Program-made: the position numbers and the translations under genes
Notes under the pieces: generated by a model
Told to the model about the DNA's origin: nothing
The model's database searches: none
The model's input: only the letters and a program-made list of their open reading frames with translations
Source of the DNA: RGIG8748 sp045544515
GTDB lineage: Bacteria; Bacillota; Clostridia; UMGS1810
Length of the DNA stretch: 64,000 bases
Assembly (NCBI GenBank): GCA_045544515.1
Contig: JAZPZD010000002.1
Location: 179,714 to 243,713 of the forward strand
Reading direction: 5' to 3'
Part shown: positions 42,144 through 50,669 of the stretch, piece by piece
Position numbering within the stretch: the first letter of the stretch is position 1
Layout of the letters: each line of letters begins with the position of its first letter

Positions 42144-43100
42144 ATGAAAAAGGGAGCATATATATCCATAGTGTGTATCGCAGTTTTCTGTGCTCTTTTG
42201 TGTTTAACCCCGCGGGAGGTGTCCGTAACCGACTTTGCTATGGATACAGCCGTAACCATAAAGGCAGAGGGCTTTTCCAAAAAAGCGGTAAATCTCGCCA
42301 TTGCGGAGATAAAGCGTCTCGACCGCCTTATGAGCACGCAAAACCCCAAAAGCGATGTGTACAAAATAAATTCCGCCCCCAAAAACGCAGAAACAAAGGT
42401 GGATGGCGAGGTATTTTATCTTATAGAAAAGAGCGTAGAAATATCCAAAATAACAGACGGTGCCTTTGACATAACGGTAAATCCCCTCTGCACCCTGTGG
42501 GATATAAAAAGCCAAAACCCGCAAGTTCCAAATGACGAGGATATAGCCGATGCCAAAAGGTGTGTGGGCTACCAAAACCTTGAGCTTAACAAAAAGAGAG
42601 CCACCATAACCAAAAAAGCTGACGGTATGACCATTACCCTTGGTGCAATAGCCAAGGGCTATGCCACAGACAAAGCCGTACAGATACTAAAAGATAACAA
42701 TGTAAAAAACGCCATAATCGACTTTGGCGGAAACATATATATATTAGGAAAAGAAAAGAGAGTAGGTCTGCAGACGCCTTTTGAAAAAAGGGGGACATAC
42801 TTTGATGTCCTTAATGTATCCGATGTGTCGGTTGTATCAAGCGGTGCATACGAAAGGTATTTCCAAAAAGACGGCAAAATCTACCACCACATAATAGACG
42901 CCAAAAGCGGCTATCCTGCTCAAAGCGGTTTAGATGCTGTGAGCGTGGTACACAAAAAGAGCTACCTTGCAGATGCACTCTCTACGGCGGTTTTCGTATC
43001 GGGCGAAGACATGGCAAATGAGTATATCAAAAACTTCCCCGATGCCAAGGTGATAATCCGCCGCAAAGACGGCACCGCAACAATTATCGGCAATAACTAA
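42144..43100 (+). CDS. apbE: FAD:protein FMN transferase (ApbE family)
   Basis: 318 residues. A transmembrane or signal segment (about 5-24) is followed by the ApbE fold: AMDTAVTI, GAFDITVNPLCTLW, GAIAKGYATDKAV and the C-terminal active-site motif HHIIDAKSGYPAQSGLDAVSVV with LADALSTAVF. It attaches FMN to Thr/Ser of extracytoplasmic flavoproteins. No RnfG or NqrC target is in the window. No lipobox is evident. Confidence 0.93.
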   Translation: MKKGAYISIVCIAVFCALLCLTPREVSVTDFAMDTAVTIKAEGFSKKAVNLAIAEIKRLDRLMSTQNPKSDVYKINSAPKNAETKVDGEVFYLIEKSVEISKITDGAFDITVNPLCTLWDIKSQNPQVPNDEDIADAKRCVGYQNLELNKKRATITKKADGMTITLGAIAKGYATDKAVQILKDNNVKNAIIDFGGNIYILGKEKRVGLQTPFEKRGTYFDVLNVSDVSVVSSGAYERYFQKDGKIYHHIIDAKSGYPAQSGLDAVSVVHKKSYLADALSTAVFVSGEDMANEYIKNFPDAKVIIRRKDGTATIIGNN

Positions 43101-43105
43101 AACAC

Positions 43106-43134
43106 TTGCTTTTGCTCTCGTTTCGTTGTATAAT
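43106..43134 (+). promoter_or_regulatory. Promoter of holB-yaaT
   Basis: TTGCTT (43106-43111), 17-base spacer, TATAAT (43129-43134), 36 bases before the holB start. Confidence 0.75.
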
Positions 43135-43169
43135 AGATATACTTTATACTTTGTATTGGTGAGGTTTTT

Positions 43170-44135
43170 ATGAAAGTACCCGTTGGAAGAGAGGATATTG
43201 CACGCCTTTTCAGAAATGCTGTTTCCTGCGACAGACTTTGTCAGGCTTATATACTATACGGCGACGAAGGCATCGGCAAGAAAACTCTTTTTAGCTATAT
43301 AGCATCTGTAATACTTTGCGACAGCTCTTCGTCGTGCGGAGAATGTCTTTCGTGCAAAAGTTTCGAAAAAAACTCGCACCCCGACATCGCCCGTATCGTA
43401 AGAGAAGAGGACAAAGCCTCCATAGGTGTCAAAGATGTGCGGGATATAAAGAGCGAAGTATACACAAGACCTACTATGTCAAAGTACAAAGTCGTGGTTA
43501 TGCACGAGGCACACCTTGCCACAACAGAGGCACAAAACGCAATGCTCAAGATGATAGAAGAGCCGCCCGAGAGGGTTGTGTTTTTCCTCTTGTCCGACAC
43601 ACTATCCACCATTTTGCCCACGATTTTGTCGCGGTGCGTGGAGATAGAACTAAAACCCCTGGGTCAAAGGGATATGCAGACAATCTTTGGAGATAGTGCC
43701 GAGGATTTTGAAATCTCCCTTGCCAGTGGTAACCCCGGCAAGCTCATAAAGCTAATGTCGGATACGCAGTATACTGCCACAAGAGACGAGGTAATAGACG
43801 CATTTTCGCTTATTGCATCGGAGGACAACTTTTCTGCATATCTCGCTGCTGCAAGGCTTGACAAAATAAAGGACGGCAGAGACAAAATCCTTGGAATAAT
43901 GCTGTCTTTTGCAAGAGATGTCTACTTTAGAAAGATGGGATTAGACCGCGAGATAATAAACAAGGACAAAATCAATTATATAGACAGCTTTTGCACCAAG
44001 CTTACAGACAAAGCGTGCTTTAAAATAGCAGAAATTATCATAGACACCCAACATCAAAAAGGCAAAAACGGCAACTTTCTTATAGCAATGACCTTGCTGC
44101 TTTTAAAGTGCCGCAGCGAAATTAGCAAAAAATAA
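43170..44135 (+). CDS. holB: DNA polymerase III subunit delta'
   Basis: Clamp-loader AAA+ subunit of 321 residues. Degenerate Walker A YGDEGIGKKTLF, the zinc module (CGECLSCKSF plus an upstream Cys), Walker B region VVMHEAHLATTEAQNAMLKMIEEPPE and sensor 1 ILSRC. The order holB-yaaT is the same as in B. subtilis. Start at 43170 after GTGAGG. Confidence 0.94.
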   Translation: MKVPVGREDIARLFRNAVSCDRLCQAYILYGDEGIGKKTLFSYIASVILCDSSSSCGECLSCKSFEKNSHPDIARIVREEDKASIGVKDVRDIKSEVYTRPTMSKYKVVVMHEAHLATTEAQNAMLKMIEEPPERVVFFLLSDTLSTILPTILSRCVEIELKPLGQRDMQTIFGDSAEDFEISLASGNPGKLIKLMSDTQYTATRDEVIDAFSLIASEDNFSAYLAAARLDKIKDGRDKILGIMLSFARDVYFRKMGLDREIINKDKINYIDSFCTKLTDKACFKIAEIIIDTQHQKGKNGNFLIAMTLLLLKCRSEISKK

Positions 44136-44163
44136 TCATACACAGCCGAAAGGAATTATAGAT

Positions 44164-45030
44164 ATGGTAAAAGTAACAGGCGTTCGTTTCAAAAAAATGG
44201 GCAAGATATATTATTTTGACCCGGGCGAGATCGAAATGGAAAACGGCATCCATGTAGTTGTAGAAACCTCAAGAGGTATAGAATACGGCCTCGTGGTTAT
44301 CGCCGAAAAAGAGGTGGAAGAGAGCAAAATTGTTCAGCCTCTTAAAAAAGTAATCCGCATAGCTACAGCCGAAGACGACAAAACAGTAGAACAAAACAAA
44401 AAGAAAGAGGCAGATGCTATGGAAATCTGCCGCAAAAAGATAGAAGAGCACAAACTGGAAATGAAACTGATTGATGTGGAATACACCTTTGACCACAACA
44501 AAATCCTCTTCTATTTTACTGCAGAGGGCAGAATAGATTTCCGCGAGCTTGTACGCGACCTTGCCTCTGTGTTTAAGACAAGGATAGAGCTCCGCCAGAT
44601 AGGTGTTCGTGACGAAGCCAAGATGGTAGGAGGTCTCGGAGTGTGCGGCAGAGTGCTTTGCTGCAACTCATATATGGGAGATTTTGACCCTGTGTCTATC
44701 AAAATGGTCAAAGAGCAAAATCTGTCCCTTAACCCCACCAAGATTTCGGGAACCTGCGGCAGACTTATGTGCTGTCTTAAAAACGAGCAGGCTGCATACG
44801 AAGCCCTTGCCAAAAATGCCCCCGGCGTAGGTGCTCTTGTAGAAACTCCCGACGGCAACGGCGTTGTGACCTCGGTAAGCATACTAAAAGGCATAGCCAC
44901 CGTAACTGTGGGCGAAGAAGAAAAACAGGTACGCGAATACAAGGTAAAACAGCTCAAGATTCTAAAGCGTGCCTCCCGCAAGGAAGAAGAAAAAGTAGAT
45001 ATGTCTGAGCTAAAGCAGTTGGAGGACTGA
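44164..45030 (+). CDS. yaaT: PSP1-domain protein YaaT (RicT)
   Basis: 288 residues. The PSP1 C-terminal domain spans about 60-145. Conserved cysteines are in GVCGRVLCCNSYM and TCGRLMCCLKNE, which in B. subtilis bind Fe-S clusters in the Ric (YaaT-YlbF-YmcA) complex that governs RNase Y and helps Spo0A activation. Downstream of holB by 28 bases. Confidence 0.93.
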   Translation: MVKVTGVRFKKMGKIYYFDPGEIEMENGIHVVVETSRGIEYGLVVIAEKEVEESKIVQPLKKVIRIATAEDDKTVEQNKKKEADAMEICRKKIEEHKLEMKLIDVEYTFDHNKILFYFTAEGRIDFRELVRDLASVFKTRIELRQIGVRDEAKMVGGLGVCGRVLCCNSYMGDFDPVSIKMVKEQNLSLNPTKISGTCGRLMCCLKNEQAAYEALAKNAPGVGALVETPDGNGVVTSVSILKGIATVTVGEEEKQVREYKVKQLKILKRASRKEEEKVDMSELKQLED

Positions 45031-45047
45031 AAATTAGAGAAAAGTAC

Positions 45048-45076
45048 TTGAATTTGCTTGGCTTTTATGATATTAT
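45048..45076 (+). promoter_or_regulatory. Promoter of the ferredoxin gene
   Basis: TTGAAT (45048-45053), 17-base spacer, TATTAT (45071-45076), just after the yaaT stop. Confidence 0.6.
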
Positions 45077-45114
45077 AATTATAAATTTTAAGAATTTAAG
45101 GAGGTGTATCTTAA

Positions 45115-45285
45115 ATGGCATACATTATCAATGATGATTGCATCAGCTGCGGTGCTTGTGCTCCCGAATGTCCCGTAAACGCTATCGCTGAAGGCGACGG
45201 CAAATTCGAAATCAATGCAGATGAGTGCATCGAGTGCGGTGCTTGTGCAGGTGCTTGTCCCGTAGGTGCTCCTGTTAGCGAATAA
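45115..45285 (+). CDS. Clostridial-type 2[4Fe-4S] ferredoxin
   Basis: Small electron carrier of 56 residues. Two C-x2-C-x2-C-x3-C-P motifs: Cys9, 12, 15, 19 and Cys38, 41, 44, 48. This matches clostridial ferredoxin in size and pattern. A strong AAGGAGGTG lies about 7 bases before the ATG. Own promoter and terminator make it a monocistronic, probably highly expressed gene. It occupies the place that yabA has in Bacillus between yaaT and trmN6. Confidence 0.96.
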   Translation: MAYIINDDCISCGACAPECPVNAIAEGDGKFEINADECIECGACAGACPVGAPVSE

Positions 45286-45302
45286 TAAGCAATACAAAAG
45301 AG

Positions 45303-45331
45303 GGGTTGTAATATATTACAGCCCTTTTTTT
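45303..45331 (+). terminator. Ferredoxin gene terminator
   Basis: A 10-bp stem with one G-U pair (45303-45312 with 45315-45324) followed by seven Ts. Confidence 0.9.
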
Positions 45332-45354
45332 ATTAGCTGCAAATGAGGATTATT

Positions 45355-46038
45355 ATGGAAAGAATAGACGATTTGGGAATAAATAACCTTAAACTTATAC
45401 AAGATACGGACCTGTTTTGCTTTGGAACGGACAGCGTTCTTCTTACCGACTTTGTCCGTGTAAAAAAGGGCGCCAGGATTGTCGACCTGTGCACAGGCAA
45501 CGGCATAATACCGATACTTTTGTCTGCCAAAACCAAGGCAGAGAGCATAACAGGGATTGAAATATTAAAAGAGTCATTTTCCCTTGCCAAGCGTAATGCG
45601 GAGTTAAACGGCTTAACAGACAAGGTGAATTTTATAAACGACGACATCAAAAACTGGAAAAACCACTTTGAAAACGGAAGAGCAGATGTTGTAACCTGCA
45701 ATCCGCCATATATGAAAGTCGGTGCAGGGTTCAAAAATCCTCACGACTTAAAAGCTGTGGCAAGACACGAAATTATGGCAAATCTTGACGACATTACAAA
45801 TGTTGCCGCATCTCTTCTTAAATTCGGCGGTTACTTTTACATTGTGCACAGAGCAGACAGGCTTTGCGATGTGTTGTGCTCAATGAGAGGTGCAAAGCTT
45901 GAGCCAAAAAGACTTGCCCTTGTGCACCCCGACCCCAAGAGGAGCGCCTCGCTTATTTTGGTGGAAGGCATGAAAGGGGCTGCACCGTCACTCAAGATGG
46001 AACCCCCTATTTACGCAAACTGGGAGGCGGAAAACTGA
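45355..46038 (+). CDS. tRNA1(Val) adenine-37 N6-methyltransferase-like protein
   Basis: SAM-dependent methyltransferase of 227 residues. Motif I is VDLCTGNGIIPILLS (about 43-57) and the N6-adenine motif is NPPYMKV (about 115). It matches the YfiC/YabB (TrmN6-like) family, and the neighbour rsmI overlaps its stop by one base, as in Bacillus. The ATG at 45355 has GAGGA at correct distance; one four codons earlier does not. Confidence 0.9.
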   Translation: MERIDDLGINNLKLIQDTDLFCFGTDSVLLTDFVRVKKGARIVDLCTGNGIIPILLSAKTKAESITGIEILKESFSLAKRNAELNGLTDKVNFINDDIKNWKNHFENGRADVVTCNPPYMKVGAGFKNPHDLKAVARHEIMANLDDITNVAASLLKFGGYFYIVHRADRLCDVLCSMRGAKLEPKRLALVHPDPKRSASLILVEGMKGAAPSLKMEPPIYANWEAEN

Positions 46039-46889
46039 TGCAATACGGAAAACTCTACCTCGTGGCTACACCCATAGGAAATCTGGACGATATAACCGTG
46101 CGTGCACTAAATGTGCTAAAGTCTGTTTCCCTTATAGCGTGCGAGGACACAAGACATTCTCTTAAGCTGTTTAATCACTTTGACATACAAAAGCCCCTTA
46201 CGAGCTACTTTGAGCATAACAAAAAGGAAAAAGGGGAATATATAATAAGCCATCTTAAAGATGGCGAAGATGTGGCATTGGTTACCGATGCAGGAACTCC
46301 CGCCATATCCGACCCGGGCGAAGACCTGGTAAAGATGTGCATCAGTGAGGGCATACAGGTTGTGCCTGTTCCGGGTGCGGCGGCACTTATAAATGCACTT
46401 ATAATATCGGGTCAGGACACAGGTAGGTTTTCGTTTGAGGGGTTTTTGTCTATGAACAAAAAGAGCCGAAACGAACACCTCCAGTCCTTAAAAGACGAAA
46501 AACGCACCATGATTTTTTATGAGGCACCCCACAAGCTTACAAGAACCCTTGCCGATATGCAAAAGGTCTTTGGCAACAGGAATTTAAGCATAGTAAGAGA
46601 AATCACCAAGCTCCACGAAGAGTGCCTTGTGACAAGCCTCGACGATGCAATTAAGTTTTACGAAGAAAACTATCCCAAAGGGGAATATGTTCTGGTAGTT
46701 GCGGGCAAATCCGAAGAGCAACAAAGATGCGAAACAATAGAAAAGTTTGCATCGCTCACCGTAAAAGAGCATGTGGATATGCTCATTTCAGATGGCCTTA
46801 CCAAAAAGGACGCCATAAAGCAGGCATCTATGGAACGGGGCGTATCAAAACGCGATATATACAACGAATACGAAAGCACAAAGGAGTAA
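46038..46889 (+). CDS. rsmI: 16S rRNA (cytidine-1402 2'-O)-methyltransferase
   Basis: 283 residues. Typical opening YLVATPIGNLDDITVRALNVL, then ACEDTRHSLKLFNHF, the SAM region VTDAGTPAISDPG and PGAAALINALIISG. Methylates C1402 in the decoding centre. Coupled to the preceding methyltransferase (TGATG). Confidence 0.96.
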   Translation: MQYGKLYLVATPIGNLDDITVRALNVLKSVSLIACEDTRHSLKLFNHFDIQKPLTSYFEHNKKEKGEYIISHLKDGEDVALVTDAGTPAISDPGEDLVKMCISEGIQVVPVPGAAALINALIISGQDTGRFSFEGFLSMNKKSRNEHLQSLKDEKRTMIFYEAPHKLTRTLADMQKVFGNRNLSIVREITKLHEECLVTSLDDAIKFYEENYPKGEYVLVVAGKSEEQQRCETIEKFASLTVKEHVDMLISDGLTKKDAIKQASMERGVSKRDIYNEYESTKE

Positions 46890-46895
46890 ATTGTT

Positions 46896-47744
46896 ATGAA
46901 CAAAGACGGTTTTTTGTATAAAAACATGGCAAAATACAGACTGAAGTATCTTGCGATAAATATTGTGCTAACTATACTTTTTGTTATGTATACAGTCATT
47001 TCTCTGCCGTATCTCAAGGCATCATTTGGCGGACCCAAAAAGTTAGATACCGAGACTTTTCTCAAAGAAACCAACTGTATAACCATAGACGCACCGATAG
47101 AACTCGGCAGAAAAGACCACAAACTGCCCGATATGTCACTTATGAAAGAAAACACCTACTGGCAGGGCGATGTGTACGACTTTGTAATAGATATCCCCTC
47201 TGCCACACCCATCGGCGAGCCGTTTAAAAATAAAAACGACAATACAGGCACCGAAATGGATATGTACAGAGTGCATATGACCGAAATCGGCGGAAGAAAA
47301 ATCGCCGTTCTCGCATACCCCAACACCAAGATAGAAAAGAAGATGCAGGCAAACTTGAGCCAGATGCAAAAGCCCATCGCCTCGGTAATATCAAAAACAC
47401 TGAAAAACGGCGAAGAGATAACTCTTTCGGAATATGTAATCGACTTAAGAAATGCCGAAATGGGTGCGGAAAACTCGGATGTCCTCTTCTTCTGGTTGTT
47501 TGTGATACTGATGCTTTTCCTTTGGGTTAAACTGATAATATATTATATAAATCCAAAGTTTACCCCCACATTCCGTCAGCTAATAAAATACGGCGATATT
47601 ATGGAGGTTGCCCAAAAGGTTGACCTCGAAACCAAGTCCGAGGACGCCTACAAAGACGGAGATATGCTGGTTCTAAAAAACTTTGTCATTACCAAGAGTA
47701 CATTCAAGGCGGTCGTTGCCAAAAACCATATGGCAAAGCACTAA
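46896..47744 (+). CDS. Uncharacterised two-span membrane protein
   Basis: 282 residues with transmembrane helices at about 17-40 and 195-220. The loop between them (about 155 residues, presumably outside) has no cysteine pair or enzymatic motif I recognise. The C-terminal 60 residues are cytoplasmic. It lies 6 bases after rsmI and 20 before cysK, so it is co-transcribed with them. I do not recognise the family. Confidence 0.75.
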   Translation: MNKDGFLYKNMAKYRLKYLAINIVLTILFVMYTVISLPYLKASFGGPKKLDTETFLKETNCITIDAPIELGRKDHKLPDMSLMKENTYWQGDVYDFVIDIPSATPIGEPFKNKNDNTGTEMDMYRVHMTEIGGRKIAVLAYPNTKIEKKMQANLSQMQKPIASVISKTLKNGEEITLSEYVIDLRNAEMGAENSDVLFFWLFVILMLFLWVKLIIYYINPKFTPTFRQLIKYGDIMEVAQKVDLETKSEDAYKDGDMLVLKNFVITKSTFKAVVAKNHMAKH

Positions 47745-47764
47745 ATCTTTTGGAGGAATGCAAG

Positions 47765-48694
47765 ATGAGTAAAATATATAAATCCTGCGCCGAACTTATA
47801 GGCAAAACTCCCCTTGTGGAGCTTTGCAGTATAGAAAAGGAGTTTTCGCTAAAAGCAAGGATAATAGCCAAAGCGGAATTTTTAAACCCCGGAGGCTCTG
47901 TAAAGGACAGAGTGGCACTAAAGATGCTGTGCGATGCAAAAGATAAAGGCATCATAGATGAAAGCTCGGTAATAATAGAGCCCACAAGCGGAAACACAGG
48001 CATAGGTCTTGCTATGGTAGGCTCATCGAGAGGGTACAGGACAATCATCGTAATGCCCGACACGATGTCTGTGGAAAGGCAGCTTCTTATGAAAGCCTAC
48101 GGTGCCGAGGTTGTGCTCTCCGACGGCAAGGAGGGTATGGCAGGAGCGATAAAACTTGCCGAAGAAATACGCAAAAAAACGCCAAACAGCATCATAGCAG
48201 GGCAGTTTGAAAACATCTCCAACCCCAAGGCGCACTACGAAACCACAGGAAAAGAGATTTTTGAAGATACCGACGGCAAGGCGGACTTCTTTGTATCTGC
48301 AGTGGGCACCGGCGGAACCATTACCGGAACGGGAAGGTATCTCAAAGAACAAATCCCCAATATCAAGGTAGTTGGCGTAGAGCCTGCAGGCTCTGCCGTT
48401 CTCTCGGGAGGCAAGGCGGGAGCTCACAAGATACAGGGTATCGGTGCGGGCTTTGTGCCGCAAGTGCTTGATGTGTCCGTAATAGATGAAATCATCCCCG
48501 TAACAGACGAGGACGCCTTTATGTTAGCACGCCTCACAGCAAAAAAAGAGGGGCTTCTTGCAGGGATTTCATCTGGTGCTGCACTAAAGGCGGCAATAGA
48601 GATAGCCCAAAGACAAGAAAACGCAGGCAAAACGATTGTTGTGATTTTGCCCGACTCGGGCTCGAGATATCTCACATCGGGATTGTATGAGTAA
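47765..48694 (+). CDS. cysK: Cysteine synthase A (O-acetylserine sulfhydrylase)
   Basis: PLP enzyme of 309 residues making cysteine from O-acetylserine and sulfide. Motifs: LIGKTPLVEL, PLP-lysine in NPGGSVKDRVAL, PTSGNTGIGLA, the phosphate loop GTGGTITGTGRYL and the C-terminal LPDSGSRYLTSGLY. The ATG at 47765 follows GGAGG. Together with serC-serA elsewhere in the window it covers much of the route to cysteine. No cysE is adjacent. Confidence 0.95.
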   Translation: MSKIYKSCAELIGKTPLVELCSIEKEFSLKARIIAKAEFLNPGGSVKDRVALKMLCDAKDKGIIDESSVIIEPTSGNTGIGLAMVGSSRGYRTIIVMPDTMSVERQLLMKAYGAEVVLSDGKEGMAGAIKLAEEIRKKTPNSIIAGQFENISNPKAHYETTGKEIFEDTDGKADFFVSAVGTGGTITGTGRYLKEQIPNIKVVGVEPAGSAVLSGGKAGAHKIQGIGAGFVPQVLDVSVIDEIIPVTDEDAFMLARLTAKKEGLLAGISSGAALKAAIEIAQRQENAGKTIVVILPDSGSRYLTSGLYE

Positions 48695-48702
48695 ATTTTT
48701 TC

Positions 48703-48731
48703 TTGAACGATGCAAATTTTTGTGCTATAAT
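48703..48731 (+). promoter_or_regulatory. Extended -10 promoter of ddh
   Basis: TTGAAC (48703-48708), 17-base spacer, TGC-TATAAT (-10 at 48726-48731), an extended -10 form. Confidence 0.8.
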
Positions 48732-48766
48732 TTGCATTATAAAAGACAGAAAAGAGGTAACAGACA

Positions 48767-49750
48767 GTGATAAGAGTAGGAATTTTTGGATACGGAAATC
48801 TCGCCAAGGGAGTAGAGCTTGCAGTAAGAAACCACTCCGATATGGAATTAAAGGCGGTATTTACCCGCAGAAACCCGGACGATGTAAAAATAAAAACCGC
48901 AGGAGTTGGCGTATACCACGCTAATGTTGTAGAAAAGTTCAAAGACGATATAGATGTGCTTGTGCTCTGCGGAGGAAGTGCCACAGACCTGCCCGAGCAA
49001 ACGCCCAAAATGGCAGAAATGTTTAATGTAATAGACAGCTTTGACACCCACGCAAAGATAAACGAGCACTTTGCCAATGTAGACAAAGCCGCAAAGGAAA
49101 ACGGCAAAACCGCCATTATTTCGGTTGGTTGGGACCCGGGTATGTTCTCACTAAACAGAATGTATGCCGAGGCGGTGCTCCCCGAGGGAAAAAGCTACAC
49201 CTTCTGGGGCAAGGGCGTAAGCCAGGGACACTCCGACGCCATAAGAAGAATAGACGGTGTGCTTGACGCAAGACAGTATACAATCCCTATAGACAAGGCT
49301 TTGGACGAAGTAAGAAAGGGCACAAACCCCGACCTTACCACAAGAGAAAAGCACTTAAGAGAGTGCTTTGTTGTGGCCAAAGACGGTGCCGACCTTAAAC
49401 GCATAGAAGAAGAAATAGTTACTATGCCAAACTACTTTGCCGACTACGATACCATAGTTCACTTTATATCTATGGACGAGTTAAAGGCAAATCATTCGGG
49501 TATTCCGCACGGCGGATTTGTGATACGCAGCGGCAAAACGGGCGCAAACGGAGAGAACAATCATATAATAGAATACAGCCTCAAGCTCGACTCCAACCCC
49601 GAATTTACCGCATCGGTACTTACGGCATATATAAGAGCAGCATACCGCCTGAATAATGAGGGGGTATACGGCTGCAAGAGCGTGCTTGATATTGCACCCT
49701 CGTATTTAAGCCAGAAATCCGACGAACAGTTACGACACGAATTACTGTAA
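48767..49750 (+). CDS. ddh: meso-Diaminopimelate D-dehydrogenase
   Basis: NADPH-dependent enzyme of 327 residues that makes meso-diaminopimelate from tetrahydrodipicolinate in one step. Nucleotide motif GIFGYGNLAKGVELAV, then SFDTHAKI, VGWDPGMFSLNR and GKGVSQGHSDAIRRIDGV are signatures of Ddh. Start is GTG at 48767 with AGAGG about 9 bases upstream. Monocistronic. It feeds lysine and peptidoglycan synthesis. Confidence 0.95.
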   Translation: MIRVGIFGYGNLAKGVELAVRNHSDMELKAVFTRRNPDDVKIKTAGVGVYHANVVEKFKDDIDVLVLCGGSATDLPEQTPKMAEMFNVIDSFDTHAKINEHFANVDKAAKENGKTAIISVGWDPGMFSLNRMYAEAVLPEGKSYTFWGKGVSQGHSDAIRRIDGVLDARQYTIPIDKALDEVRKGTNPDLTTREKHLRECFVVAKDGADLKRIEEEIVTMPNYFADYDTIVHFISMDELKANHSGIPHGGFVIRSGKTGANGENNHIIEYSLKLDSNPEFTASVLTAYIRAAYRLNNEGVYGCKSVLDIAPSYLSQKSDEQLRHELL

Positions 49751-49765
49751 GACTATAAGAAATGC

Positions 49766-49806
49766 AAAAAGACATCGCTTTTATGGCGAATGTTCTAAAG
49801 GACAGT
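49766..49806 (+). repeat. Left imperfect inverted repeat of the restriction-modification island
   Basis: Outer 13 bases (AAAAAGACATCGC) and the inner 16-base block ending AAGGACAGT match the reverse complement of 52759-52798 at 13/13 and 15/16 positions, with a diverged middle. Confidence 0.8.
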
Positions 49807-49810
49807 TATT

Positions 49811-49924
49811 TTAAAGGCTGAACGAAATCAATCGTTCAGCCTTTTTCCATAAGGCTTTAGGATATCCTAAATCTTCGGAATATGGTACACATATTCCCTG
49901 CTTGATATAGTTCCGGACATTACT
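49811..49924 (-). pseudogene. Possible protein-coding remnant after the second methyltransferase
   Basis: In the frame shifted from the methyltransferase stop, 37 codons stay open on the minus strand and read like protein (NYIKQGICVPYSEDLGYPK, then ALWKKAERL) before a TAA in the terminator stem. There is no start codon with a ribosome site. A 17-codon frame beginning at the TAATG overlap also exists. It may be the worn end of an extra gene; chance is possible. Palindromes at 49857-49870 and 49877-49884/49890-49897 lie within it. Confidence 0.25.
49815..49846 (+). terminator. Terminator downstream of ddh
   Basis: Perfect 11-bp stem (49815-49825 with 49832-49842, loop of 6) followed by TTTTCC. 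Lies inside the left repeat of the island. Confidence 0.85.
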
Positions 49925-50669
49925 TTTTAAAAACAAACAAATACTCATGTGCTATAAGCAAGAAATTATATTTCATACTATTTGTTTTCCAATATCCCGT
50001 TGCTTTGCAATTATGCTGTTCTTTTATGATAAGCTCTTTCAGTTTGAAACCTGCATCTTCAAATGTCCGCATAACATCAAAAGACATAGGAATCATATGC
50101 CCTTTTTGCCTTGTATCACCCATAAGAACAGCACAAAACTTATCCTTTTTAAGCACACGATAACTTTCTTCTGCAACTTTTTTCATCTCTTCAAGAAAAT
50201 CGTTTACTTTTAATTGCGACAAGTCATTCTCTATACCATCACTATACTTGATAATATCAGCATAAGGTGGGTGTGTGCATATCAAATCAATACTGTTATC
50301 AGGAACAAAATCAAGATTTCTTGCATCGCCTTTTTTGATATACACTTTCCCTTTTGCACTTTCTATATCAAAAGCTGTTTTCTCTTTGCATCGCTGGAGT
50401 GCAACATCGTTCACATCTACACCAATTATATCTCGATTCAAAAGTTTTGATTCAACAAGAGTAGTACCACCGCCGGCAAATTGGTCAAGAACTAAATCAC
50501 CCTCTTGTGAATATCTTAATATAATATTTCTCGGTATATAAGGCGACCAATTCCCTCGCCATTTTGCATCGTGAGTTGCCCAATCACCACGCTTTGGGAA
50601 AGACCAATGCGTAGTCATTTCAAGTTCAAAATCATCAGGCTCCCATTTTTTAATTTTCTTTTCAGCCAT
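49920..50669 (-). CDS. DNA methyltransferase, second MTase of a DpnII-type system
   Basis: 249 residues. SAM motif I is LDQFAGGGTTLVES (61-74) and the catalytic motif IV is THPPYADI (132-139), so motif I precedes IV, unlike DpnA (beta class). The N-terminal HWSFPKRGDWATHD and RGNWSPYIPRNIILRYS are shared with N4-cytosine/N6-adenine methylases of this type. The ATG shares one base with the endonuclease stop (TAATG). Probably protects GATC or single-stranded DNA; specificity is inferred only from its partner. Confidence 0.85.
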   Translation of the reverse strand: MAEKKIKKWEPDDFELEMTTHWSFPKRGDWATHDAKWRGNWSPYIPRNIILRYSQEGDLVLDQFAGGGTTLVESKLLNRDIIGVDVNDVALQRCKEKTAFDIESAKGKVYIKKGDARNLDFVPDNSIDLICTHPPYADIIKYSDGIENDLSQLKVNDFLEEMKKVAEESYRVLKKDKFCAVLMGDTRQKGHMIPMSFDVMRTFEDAGFKLKELIIKEQHNCKATGYWKTNSMKYNFLLIAHEYLFVFKK

